DNA of 64,000 nucleotides. Source: Muribaculaceae bacterium (GTDB lineage: Bacteria > Bacteroidota > Bacteroidia > Bacteroidales > Muribaculaceae). This document shows positions 1 through 7,007 of this stretch, piece by piece. Positions within the stretch are counted from its first letter, which is position 1; every line of letters starts with the position of its first letter. The notes below the pieces were generated by a model. The model was not told the origin of the DNA, ran no database searches, and worked only from the letters and a program-made list of their open reading frames with translations. The stretch spans positions 1-64,000 of the forward strand of contig VSPM01000004.1 of assembly GCA_009775365.1 (NCBI GenBank). Direction: 5' to 3'. The position numbers and the translations under genes were made by a program.

Positions 1-154
1 GGAAATTTACCCGATTCTCAACAAACCGGGTAAGGGAAAATATGTCTTTATTTTTATCTTAAATGAAAGAGCCGTGGATAACTATGAACTTGCGTTGGCT
101 ATCACTGACGCCGGGACTCCTGTAAAAAAACTTGCGATAGGTATAAAAAAATAA
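1..154 (+). CDS. C-terminal fragment of an unidentified protein
   Basis: An open frame runs from base 2 to a TAA at 152-154 and gives about 50 residues ending in the basic tail LAIGIKK. The rest of the gene lies to the left of the window. The fragment is mostly hydrophobic and polar strand-like sequence with no motif I recognise, so no function is proposed. The sharp drop to AT-rich, non-coding DNA after base 160 supports this as a true gene end. Confidence 0.55.
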   Translation, partial: EIYPILNKPGKGKYVFIFILNERAVDNYELALAITDAGTPVKKLAIGIKK

Positions 155-369
155 TTGATTGTCTCCCGACAACCAATCTTCAGTTAACCTTAAAATCTAA
201 TACCATGAAAAACTCGATGCAAAATTATAAAATATTTTTCAAAGTATGTTATTAAACATATAAATTTATTAAAATTTTAACATTATTTTAATAATTCTTG
301 TTTAATTGCATTAATTTTAACATATATTTAATCACATTCGCCTAATCTGAAACAAATATCGCATAAAAA

Positions 370-389
370 GATTAGCTCCTCAGCTAATC
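370..389 (+). other. Perfect 8-bp hairpin in the long leader before the prolyl oligopeptidase
   Basis: Arms 370-377 and 382-389 (GATTAGCT / AGCTAATC) pair perfectly around a 4-nt loop. The hairpin lies in a 438-nt gene-free stretch between the upstream stop (154) and the start at 593. It is not followed by a T-run, so it does not look like a simple terminator. It may be part of the structured leader described at 455-541. Confidence 0.5.
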
Positions 390-454
390 ATCGCATGTGC
401 TTAATCGGGGAATATACCCATATCAATTAATTTTACGTTAATTTCATAAGAATT

Positions 455-541
455 AGTGCCGCCGGAATGCAGACGGCTCAATTCTCATCTTGCCGGGGGT
501 ATGTTTTCACGCTACGGAAGCATCCACCCCCTTATGGCACG
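455..541 (+). promoter_or_regulatory. Predicted three-way-junction RNA in the 5' leader of the prolyl oligopeptidase gene
   Basis: Three helices can be drawn by eye. A closing stem pairs 456-460 with 536-540 (GTGCC/GGCAC). A short hairpin pairs 461-464 with 474-477. A long hairpin pairs 495-500 with 526-531 (GGGGGT/ACCCCC) and continues, after a 2-nt bulge, as 501-508 with 516-523 around loop 509-515. The region is GC-rich inside AT-rich DNA and ends 52 nt before the start codon, which fits a cis-acting leader. I do not recognise a known riboswitch class; the cobalamin, SAM, TPP and glycine cores I can recall do not match. That it is an RNA element is inferred from pairing only. Confidence 0.4.
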
Positions 542-592
542 CTCCTTAATAACCCTATATTAAACCTAAACCATAAACACTAAACAACTTTT

Positions 593-2722
593 ATGAACCG
601 ATTCCTAAAACTATCGCTCATGACCACTTTAGCTGGTGTTGTAGGCGCATGCAACTCTACAAAGATGGAGTATCCCGCCGCACCAACCGACGAATCAGTC
701 ACCGATGAATATTTCGGCACAACCGTGGCCGACCCTTATCGCCCTCTTGAAAATGACACAGCTCCCGCCACTCTCGAATGGGTGAAAGCAGAAAATGCCT
801 TGACTGAAGCATACCTCTCAGAAATTCCGTTCCGCGAAAAAATTCGCGAGCGCCTCACAGCCCTCAACAATTATAAGAAAACCGGGCTTCCTTCAAAAGA
901 GAAAGACGGTAAATATTATTTCTATGAAAACAACGGACTACAAAACCAGAGCGTTCTCTATCGCTCTGACTCAATTGGAGGCAAACCTGAAGTCTTTCTC
1001 GACCCCAACACTCTTTCCGACGACGGCACCGTGGCCCTTCAAGGTCTGTCGATCTCAAACGACGGGAAATATACTGCCTATATAATTTCAAGAAGCGGTT
1101 CTGACTGGAATGAAATCTTTGTAATGGACACCGAGTCGAAAAAACTCCTCGACGACCATATCGAATGGGCTAAATTCACCGGAGCAGACTGGAATGGCGA
1201 CGGATTTTACTACAGTTCTTACCCACGTCCGGAAAAGGGTAAAGAGTTTTCAAACGCCAATGAGAACCACCAGATTTACTATCACAAAATCGGCACTCCT
1301 CAAAGCAGCGACCGCCTTGTGTATGAAGACAAAGCACACCCTCTTCATTTCCACTCGGCATATGTGCCCGAATCTGAAGACCTGCTGTTTGTGATTGGCG
1401 GCGGAGAAGGCTCCGGCAACTCCCTTATGTTCAAAAATCTCAAAAAGGGTGGCGACTGGGTAGTGATGGAGCCCTCTCAAAACAATGAAATAAACGTGAT
1501 GGGAGTAGAAAATGGGAAAATCTACCTGATTACTGACTGGAATGCCCCTAGAAAACGCCTTATGGTGGCAGATGTTGCCGCTCCTCAGCGTGAAAACTGG
1601 AAAGCCCTTATTCCGGAAGGAGAAGGCGTGATGAAGGGTGTGCAGTTCGCTGCCGACAAAATGATCGTCACTGTCGAAAAAGATGCAACAGACCACGCTT
1701 ACGTCTATTCAAAAGACGGCAAACTCTTGAAAGAAATGCAATTCCCCACTTATGGCACCGTTGGCATTTCTTCTGACAAAGACAGCAACGAAGTGTATTA
1801 CGCGCTCTCTTCTTTCACTTCACCCTCAACAAGATACTCCTATAACCTCGAAACCGGTGAAAGCACTGTCATCGGCACCACCGATGTCAATGGCGTCAAC
1901 ATGGATGATTATGTTACAGAGCAGGTGTTCTACCCCTCTGCCGACGGAACAAAAGTCCCAATGTTTATCACTTACAAGAAAGGTCTCGAAAAGAACGGCA
2001 AGAACCCTGTTTACCTGTATGGCTACGGCGGCTTCAACGTGTCGCTTACGCCCGGATTCTCACCTAATCGTATGCTTTGGCTCGAAAACGGAGGAATATA
2101 CGCACAGACAAATCTTCGCGGCGGCTCGGAATATGGTGAAGAATGGCACCAGGCCGGCACAAAGATGAATAAGCTTAACGTATTTAACGACTTCATAGCC
2201 GCTGCGGAATATATGATAAATGAAGGCTGGACATCACCTGACTATCTCACTATTGAGGGCGGTAGCAATGGAGGCCTCCTCGTAGGTGCAACAGTGAATA
2301 TGCGCCCCGACCTCTTTAAAGTGGCCATTCCACGTGTAGGCGTTATGGACATGATGCGCTATCACCTCTTCACAATCGGATGGAACTGGGCTTCCGACTA
2401 TGGCACAAGCGCCGACTCAAAAGAGATGGCCGACTATCTGCTGGCTTACTCTCCGATTCATAATATCAAAAATGACGGCACTCCCTACCCTGCCATACTC
2501 GTGACCACTGCCGATCATGACGACAGAGTGGTTCCGGCACACTCATTCAAGTATGCCGCCACTCTTCAGGCATCAAACACCGGCAATGCTCCCAAACTCA
2601 TCCGCATAGACAGCAAGGCCGGACACGGTGGCGGAAAGCCAATGACGAAAGTGATAGACGAATACACTGACCTCTACTCTTTCATCTATCATAACCTGGG
2701 CATAGATCCGACCAAGAAATAA
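593..2722 (+). CDS. Prolyl oligopeptidase family serine peptidase (S9A), lipoprotein
   Basis: This 709-residue enzyme is expected to cleave short peptides after proline in the periplasm or at the outer membrane. The N-terminus is a lipoprotein signal with the lipidated cysteine at residue 20 (VVGAC). Residues from about 30 to 430 form the N-terminal segment and beta-propeller, and the rest is the alpha/beta hydrolase domain. The catalytic triad is visible: Ser558 in GGSNGG, Asp644 in DHDDRVVP and His678 in SKAGHGGG, with the spacing of classical prolyl endopeptidases. Length is normal for the family. The gene stands alone, behind a long structured leader and ahead of a hairpin terminator. Family assignment is firm; the physiological substrate is not known. 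Confidence 0.95.
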   Translation: MNRFLKLSLMTTLAGVVGACNSTKMEYPAAPTDESVTDEYFGTTVADPYRPLENDTAPATLEWVKAENALTEAYLSEIPFREKIRERLTALNNYKKTGLPSKEKDGKYYFYENNGLQNQSVLYRSDSIGGKPEVFLDPNTLSDDGTVALQGLSISNDGKYTAYIISRSGSDWNEIFVMDTESKKLLDDHIEWAKFTGADWNGDGFYYSSYPRPEKGKEFSNANENHQIYYHKIGTPQSSDRLVYEDKAHPLHFHSAYVPESEDLLFVIGGGEGSGNSLMFKNLKKGGDWVVMEPSQNNEINVMGVENGKIYLITDWNAPRKRLMVADVAAPQRENWKALIPEGEGVMKGVQFAADKMIVTVEKDATDHAYVYSKDGKLLKEMQFPTYGTVGISSDKDSNEVYYALSSFTSPSTRYSYNLETGESTVIGTTDVNGVNMDDYVTEQVFYPSADGTKVPMFITYKKGLEKNGKNPVYLYGYGGFNVSLTPGFSPNRMLWLENGGIYAQTNLRGGSEYGEEWHQAGTKMNKLNVFNDFIAAAEYMINEGWTSPDYLTIEGGSNGGLLVGATVNMRPDLFKVAIPRVGVMDMMRYHLFTIGWNWASDYGTSADSKEMADYLLAYSPIHNIKNDGTPYPAILVTTADHDDRVVPAHSFKYAATLQASNTGNAPKLIRIDSKAGHGGGKPMTKVIDEYTDLYSFIYHNLGIDPTKK

Positions 2723-2772
2723 GAGACCAAGAAATAAGATTTATATTAAGGCAAAGTTCTTTAACTCACGCG

Positions 2773-2802
2773 GAGCCGGGAATCCTTACGAATTCCCGGC
2801 TC
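2773..2802 (+). terminator. Hairpin terminator after the prolyl oligopeptidase gene
   Basis: Arms 2773-2783 and 2792-2802 (GAGCCGGGAAT / ATTCCCGGCTC) form an 11-bp stem with an 8-nt loop, followed by TGTTT. It lies 50 nt after the stop and between convergent genes, so it may serve both strands. Confidence 0.65.
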
Positions 2803-2862
2803 TGTTTACACTCTATTCCTCAACATCATTAAACATGACAACCGAAACCTTGGGAAACCCTC

Positions 2863-3765
2863 TCATAAAGAATAGCTAACCGTAGCTTTCAAGAAGAACG
2901 AAGGCTTTTCATGAAATTCAAGATAACTGTGAGAACGCGTCGCGCTCGTTACATGCCCCGACATTTTAAAGGCAACTCCAGCTTGCGCCTCTCCATAAAA
3001 ATACTTACCGAAACGGTGTTTATAACGCAGCGAAGGGCGCAATAGCGTCATTGTGAATCGACACTTATCAGGCCATCCCTCCTTATGAGGCTTGAAATAA
3101 AAACTGCGGGCATCCAGGTCTGCGCCAAGCACTATAAGATTATTGGGCGTTGGATTATACTCCAACCCGAAAATGCCCCCATATATATTCAATGCGAACC
3201 TGTCATTAAACCGGTGTCGACATAAAATGGCCGGAAAAACAGGAATCTTTGATGCGGTGTGGATAATTGCAATAGCGCCAAGACCAATCTGCGTGCGCTC
3301 TGTCATCTTAAATATATAAGCTCCGCCTGCCAGTCCGGAAATACGGCCGAAACAATGATTCGACCATTCCGCATTACCTATTGCAATTAAAGCCAAGGGC
3401 TTGCCGAAAACCGGCAAAAATCCTAACGCCGTGAATCCGAAACTGCCGTATGAGTGATTTCCGTTCAGCCCTATCCCCCAGGCATCGACCGGCTCAGAGA
3501 GCCGGTTGTCTTCAAAATTAGCCCATAGCATATTCAATTTTGCATTAGCCGTGAATTTAAGATAAGGCTTATTGACAAACTGGTAAGACACCTGGCCCGT
3601 GAGGTTGTCAGGGACTGACCCGAAAACATGGTCATAGCTGAACGTCAGATTCGTTTTCACCAAACCATAGCCTGATTCACTCACCGGTCCGCCAAAATCA
3701 AATTGGGCAAACGAAGGGAAAACGCACAACGCCAACAACAATATGGCTATAATTCTTATCTTCAT
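2863..3765 (-). CDS. Predicted outer-membrane beta-barrel protein of unknown function
   Basis: A 300-residue protein with a clear Sec signal peptide (basic start, hydrophobic core, cleavage near PSFAQ, about residue 21). The mature part is rich in alternating aromatic and glycine residues, with many short amphipathic strands, and ends in a hydrophobic strand (TVSYSL). This is the pattern of a small outer-membrane barrel. I do not recognise a named family. It is monocistronic, converging with the prolyl oligopeptidase gene. A minus-strand TAnnTTTG element (3881-3888, inside a 17-bp inverted repeat) lies about 115 nt upstream and could be its promoter. Confidence 0.75.
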   Translation of the reverse strand: MKIRIIAILLLALCVFPSFAQFDFGGPVSESGYGLVKTNLTFSYDHVFGSVPDNLTGQVSYQFVNKPYLKFTANAKLNMLWANFEDNRLSEPVDAWGIGLNGNHSYGSFGFTALGFLPVFGKPLALIAIGNAEWSNHCFGRISGLAGGAYIFKMTERTQIGLGAIAIIHTASKIPVFPAILCRHRFNDRFALNIYGGIFGLEYNPTPNNLIVLGADLDARSFYFKPHKEGWPDKCRFTMTLLRPSLRYKHRFGKYFYGEAQAGVAFKMSGHVTSATRSHSYLEFHEKPSFFLKATVSYSL

Positions 3766-3840
3766 GCAATTCGTGGAATCTTCATAAACAAAACACTTAT
3801 AACTCCCTTAACAACATCCCCTGCAAAAAGGTTTTTAGTC

Positions 3841-3890
3841 ACTATGTTTGCATTTGAGCGGCGTTCCGGCTTTTCAAATGCAAACATAGT
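3841..3890. repeat. 17-bp perfect inverted repeat carrying mirrored -7 promoter elements
   Basis: Arms 3841-3857 and 3874-3890 are exact reverse complements with a 16-nt GC-rich spacer. Each arm contains TATGTTTG in its own orientation (plus 3843-3850; minus 3888-3881), a fit to the Bacteroidota -7 consensus TAnnTTTG. It lies between the divergent barrel-protein and lysC genes. No good -33 element is visible for either, so promoter activity is uncertain. The rest of this 372-nt intergenic region is AT-rich, with the lysC promoter near its right end. Confidence 0.6.
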
Positions 3891-4040
3891 AACTTATGTC
3901 ACTCCCGCCACACCTTCATATTCCCATATTCCGGCTCCCCAATCTATGCAAAAAAACATATAATTTATAAAAAAGTGATTTGCACTTATTCATTGTCGTG
4001 TTTTTTATATATAACCATCCAATATTTTATAAATTTTCAC

Positions 4041-4048
4041 TACATTTG
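4041..4048 (+). promoter_or_regulatory. Probable -7 element of the lysC-lysA promoter
   Basis: TACATTTG matches TAnnTTTG and lies about 90 nt before the chosen lysC start. No clear -33 TTTG is present at the expected distance, so the call rests on the -7 match and on position. Confidence 0.45.
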
Positions 4049-4137
4049 CACAATTATTCTACAGGCCGGTCTCACTACATTGGGTTTTGCTACAATATCC
4101 TAACATATTAGAGACCATTATTTTTGATTCACAGCAT

Positions 4138-5448
4138 ATGAAGGTAATGAAATTTGGAGGCACATCCGTAGGGAGTGCCCAAAGAATGAAAAACATGGTC
4201 AGTCTTGTGGCCGCTGCAGGGAATGTCACAGTGGTGCTTAGCGCCATGTCTGGCACAACAAACAGCCTTATCGGCATCTCACAGTGCATCTGCGATGGAG
4301 AATTGGCAAACGCTGCCAAACAAATCGACGATCTTGAGCAGAAATACATCACCACTGCCGACGAGCTTCTCGACAATAAAGAACTGAGAGACATCGCGCA
4401 ATCAGCTCTGAATAAATATTTTGCCGCACTGCGAACCTATCTCGACAAGCCTCACGGCATAAAGGAGAGCAAGGAAACAGTTGCCTATGGAGAAAAACTG
4501 TCGACAATGCTTGTTGATCTCTATATGAAACAGTGCGGACTAAACTCCATTCTCCTTGACGCCACTCGGTTTATGAAAATAAACAAACATGGCGAACCCG
4601 ACCTCGACTATATCCGTGAGAATCTTAAAGCCGTGATTAAAAAGAACCCGGGGTTCGACATCTATCTTACACAAGGATTCATATGCCGCAATGATGAAGG
4701 AGAAATCGACAATCTCCAGCGCGGCGGCAGCGACTATACAGCCTCGCTTATAGGCGCAGCAATCAATGCTGACGAAATCCAGATATGGACTGACATCGAC
4801 GGCATGCACAACAACGACCCTCGATTTGTGGAAGGCACAAGCCCGGTAAGCGAACTCCATTTTGAAGAGGCGGCAGAACTTGCATATTTCGGTGCCAAGA
4901 TTCTGCACCCCACATGCGTGCTGCCGGCAAAACATGCCAACATTCCGGTGCGCCTCCTCAACACAATGAAACCCGAGGCAACAGGCACCACTATTTTCAA
5001 TGCGCCCTCCACTCAGTCAATAAAGGCCGTGGCTGCAAAAGACAACATCACTGCAATCAAAATCAAAAGCAGCCATATGCTTCTGGCCTACGGTTTCTTG
5101 CGCAAGGTGTTTGAGATATTTGAAAAATACCACACCCCTATCGACATGATTACCACATCTGAAGTGGGTGTGTCTGTCACAATCGACAACGAGTGCTGCC
5201 TTTCGGAGATAGTCTCCGAACTCTCAGAACTTGGCGACGTCACAGTTGACCGCGACATGGTGATTATTTGCGTAGTGGGCGACCTTCAATGGCAAAACAG
5301 AGGTTTTGAGGCTGAAGTTGTGAACGCTTTGAAAGATATTCCCGTTAGAATGATATCGTATGGAGGCAGCAACTACAATATTTCCATATTGATTCAAAAA
5401 GCCGATAAAACCGACGCTCTCAAATTATTGAGCCAACATTTGTTCTAA
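4138..5448 (+). CDS. lysC: Aspartate kinase
   Basis: It phosphorylates aspartate, the first step towards lysine, diaminopimelate, threonine and methionine. From the ATG at 4138 the protein has 436 residues and begins with the kinase signature KFGGTSVGS. The substrate/ATP segment GGSDYTASLIG and WTDIDGM follow near residues 205-230, and two C-terminal ACT-type regulatory segments occupy about 300-436. An ATG at 4087 would add 17 residues that do not belong to the family, so the later start is preferred. lysA follows after 12 nt, so this is a two-gene operon. The ACT domains imply allosteric feedback; the effector cannot be read from sequence. It is monofunctional, with no homoserine dehydrogenase domain. 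Confidence 0.93.
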   Translation: MKVMKFGGTSVGSAQRMKNMVSLVAAAGNVTVVLSAMSGTTNSLIGISQCICDGELANAAKQIDDLEQKYITTADELLDNKELRDIAQSALNKYFAALRTYLDKPHGIKESKETVAYGEKLSTMLVDLYMKQCGLNSILLDATRFMKINKHGEPDLDYIRENLKAVIKKNPGFDIYLTQGFICRNDEGEIDNLQRGGSDYTASLIGAAINADEIQIWTDIDGMHNNDPRFVEGTSPVSELHFEEAAELAYFGAKILHPTCVLPAKHANIPVRLLNTMKPEATGTTIFNAPSTQSIKAVAAKDNITAIKIKSSHMLLAYGFLRKVFEIFEKYHTPIDMITTSEVGVSVTIDNECCLSEIVSELSELGDVTVDRDMVIICVVGDLQWQNRGFEAEVVNALKDIPVRMISYGGSNYNISILIQKADKTDALKLLSQHLF

Positions 5449-5460
5449 ACACAATCTTAT

Positions 5461-6615
5461 ATGCCTATGGACACCACGAATTTCCCAATCGAGAGTTTAC
5501 GTGCAGAAAGCACACCTTTTTATTATTATGACCTTCACCTTCTCGACGCAACACTCGACAAGATGAAGGAGTCATCCTCTTTCCCGGGATTTCACATTCA
5601 CTATGCAGTGAAAGCCAATTCCAATCCGGAAATTCTTAAAAGAATAGCCGCGTCAGGAATAGGTGCCGACACTGTAAGCCTGGGCGAGATACGGGCGGCC
5701 ATAGCAGCCGGCTTCCCCGCTGCCAAGATTGTGTTTGCCGGGGTGGGCAAAACCGATGAAGAGATTGCAGCTGCCATTGAATATGAAATTGGATGCTTCA
5801 ATGCCGAATCGGATGAAGAGGTGGGGGTGATTGAAGAGATTGCCAAGTCACTGGGGAAAAAAGCCCCTGTGGCTCTTCGCATAAATCCGGAAATAGACGC
5901 CCACACTCACCATTACATAACCACCGGCCTTGCCGAGAATAAATTCGGAATAGCAATGTCGCTTATGCCTGACGTTGTGGAGCATTGCGTCAATTCAGAA
6001 TGGATAGAATTCAAAGGGTTTCATTTCCATATCGGGTCGCAGATAACTGACATGACACCTTACCGCATACTTTGCGAGAAAATAAATATCCTGCAAGAAG
6101 AATACCCCGATCTTGCAATCCCCACAATCAATGTTGGCGGCGGACTCGGAATAGACTACGACAATCCTGAAGATCACCCCATTCCTGATTTTGATGAGTT
6201 TTTCAACATCTTTAAGAATAATCTTCATCTAAGGCCGTCGCAGCAACTCCATTTTGAACTTGGAAGGGCTTTAGTTGCACAATGCGGCACCCTAATCACA
6301 CGGGTTACATTCGTAAAAAAAGGTGTAAACAAGCAATTTGTGATTGTCGACGGTGGCATGAACGCGCTTCTACGCCCCGCCCTATATCAGGCACACCACA
6401 AAATCGAGAATATAACCTCTGAATCTGAAAAAACTGAAGTTTATGATGTAGCCGGGCCAATATGCGAATCTTCCGATGTGTTTGGAGAAAACGTGCAGCT
6501 GCCTGTAACTCACAGAGGCGACCTGATTGCCATTCGTTCTGCGGGGGCATATGGGGAGGCCATGGCGTCTTCCTATAATTCGCGCCCAATTCCAGTTTCA
6601 AAATTCAGCAGATAG
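5461..6615 (+). CDS. lysA: Diaminopimelate decarboxylase
   Basis: A PLP enzyme of fold type III that converts meso-diaminopimelate to lysine in the cytosol. The PLP lysine is in HYAVKANSN (about residue 55). GGGLGIDY binds the cofactor phosphate, CESSDVFGE carries the catalytic cysteine, and GAYGEAMASSYN the conserved tyrosine near the end. At 384 residues it is complete for the short Bacteroidales form. The second in-frame ATG, two codons after the first, is an equally possible start. It is co-transcribed with lysC, which supports diaminopimelate over other decarboxylase substrates. Confidence 0.94.
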   Translation: MPMDTTNFPIESLRAESTPFYYYDLHLLDATLDKMKESSSFPGFHIHYAVKANSNPEILKRIAASGIGADTVSLGEIRAAIAAGFPAAKIVFAGVGKTDEEIAAAIEYEIGCFNAESDEEVGVIEEIAKSLGKKAPVALRINPEIDAHTHHYITTGLAENKFGIAMSLMPDVVEHCVNSEWIEFKGFHFHIGSQITDMTPYRILCEKINILQEEYPDLAIPTINVGGGLGIDYDNPEDHPIPDFDEFFNIFKNNLHLRPSQQLHFELGRALVAQCGTLITRVTFVKKGVNKQFVIVDGGMNALLRPALYQAHHKIENITSESEKTEVYDVAGPICESSDVFGENVQLPVTHRGDLIAIRSAGAYGEAMASSYNSRPIPVSKFSR

Positions 6616-6667
6616 AATGTCTTTGCAATCTTAATCAATGCTTAGCATAACATACTTCGGCAGACAT

Positions 6668-6748
6668 TGTTTCCATACAATAGCCGGGATAAATTTGCTA
6701 AAATAAAAAGAATGGAATATCGCCGCCATAAAATTTTTTGTAACTTTG
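6668..6748 (+). promoter_or_regulatory. Two promoter-like -7 elements in the lysA-GH3 intergenic region
   Basis: TAAATTTG at 6690-6697 has a TTG at 6668-6670, 19 bp upstream, which is good Bacteroidota promoter spacing. A second element, TAACTTTG, at 6741-6748 abuts the inverted repeat at 6751-6811. Neither is close to a start codon; the nearest is at 7008. They may drive a short non-coding transcript or be chance matches in AT-rich DNA. Confidence 0.3.
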
Positions 6749-6750
6749 CC

Positions 6751-6811
6751 CCTATCACTGGGCTACGTTGCCTTCGGGCTACGCCCTCAGTCAACTCCGC
6801 CCAGTGATAGG
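6751..6811. repeat. Intergenic 13-bp inverted repeat with internally repetitive core (REP-like candidate)
   Basis: Arms 6751-6763 and 6799-6811 (CCTATCACTGGGC / GCCCAGTGATAGG) are perfectly complementary and enclose a 35-nt GC-rich core. The core repeats the word GGCTACG (6761-6767 and again 6777-6783 with one change). The element is compact, GC-rich and set in an AT-rich spacer, the appearance of a dispersed palindromic repeat. Only one copy is in the window, so the dispersed nature is a guess. A terminator for lysA is possible, but no T-run follows. The rest of the 392-nt gap is AT-rich. Confidence 0.5.
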
Positions 6812-6959
6812 TCCCGGTCAGTCAACCTTCTCCAAAGATAGGGTAAACAAATATCAATAAACATACCAAACCGAGTCAAACATTTTCAGGAACGGACACT
6901 CTCATTTATTTTTAAACTTACTTCAATTAAAATGAGCCACCTTATTTCGGATTTTATTG

Positions 6960-6967
6960 TATCTTTG
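6960..6967 (+). promoter_or_regulatory. Probable -7 element for the GH3 gene
   Basis: TATCTTTG matches TAnnTTTG and lies 40 nt upstream of the start at 7008, giving a predicted leader of about 33 nt. The -33 region is not convincing. Confidence 0.55.
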
Positions 6968-7007
6968 CAACATATTCTACAAATCAAAATAATTTTACAT
7001 TAATATC

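Noticed and set aside
155..592. Cobalamin or other known riboswitch before the prolyl oligopeptidase
   Set aside because: I looked for B12-box, TPP, SAM and glycine core motifs and found none; only a novel-looking pairing remains.
3841..3890. Invertible promoter of the Bacteroides phase-variation type
   Set aside because: The arms are 17 bp, but the spacer is only 16 nt, too short for a serine or tyrosine recombinase to invert, and no invertase gene is near.
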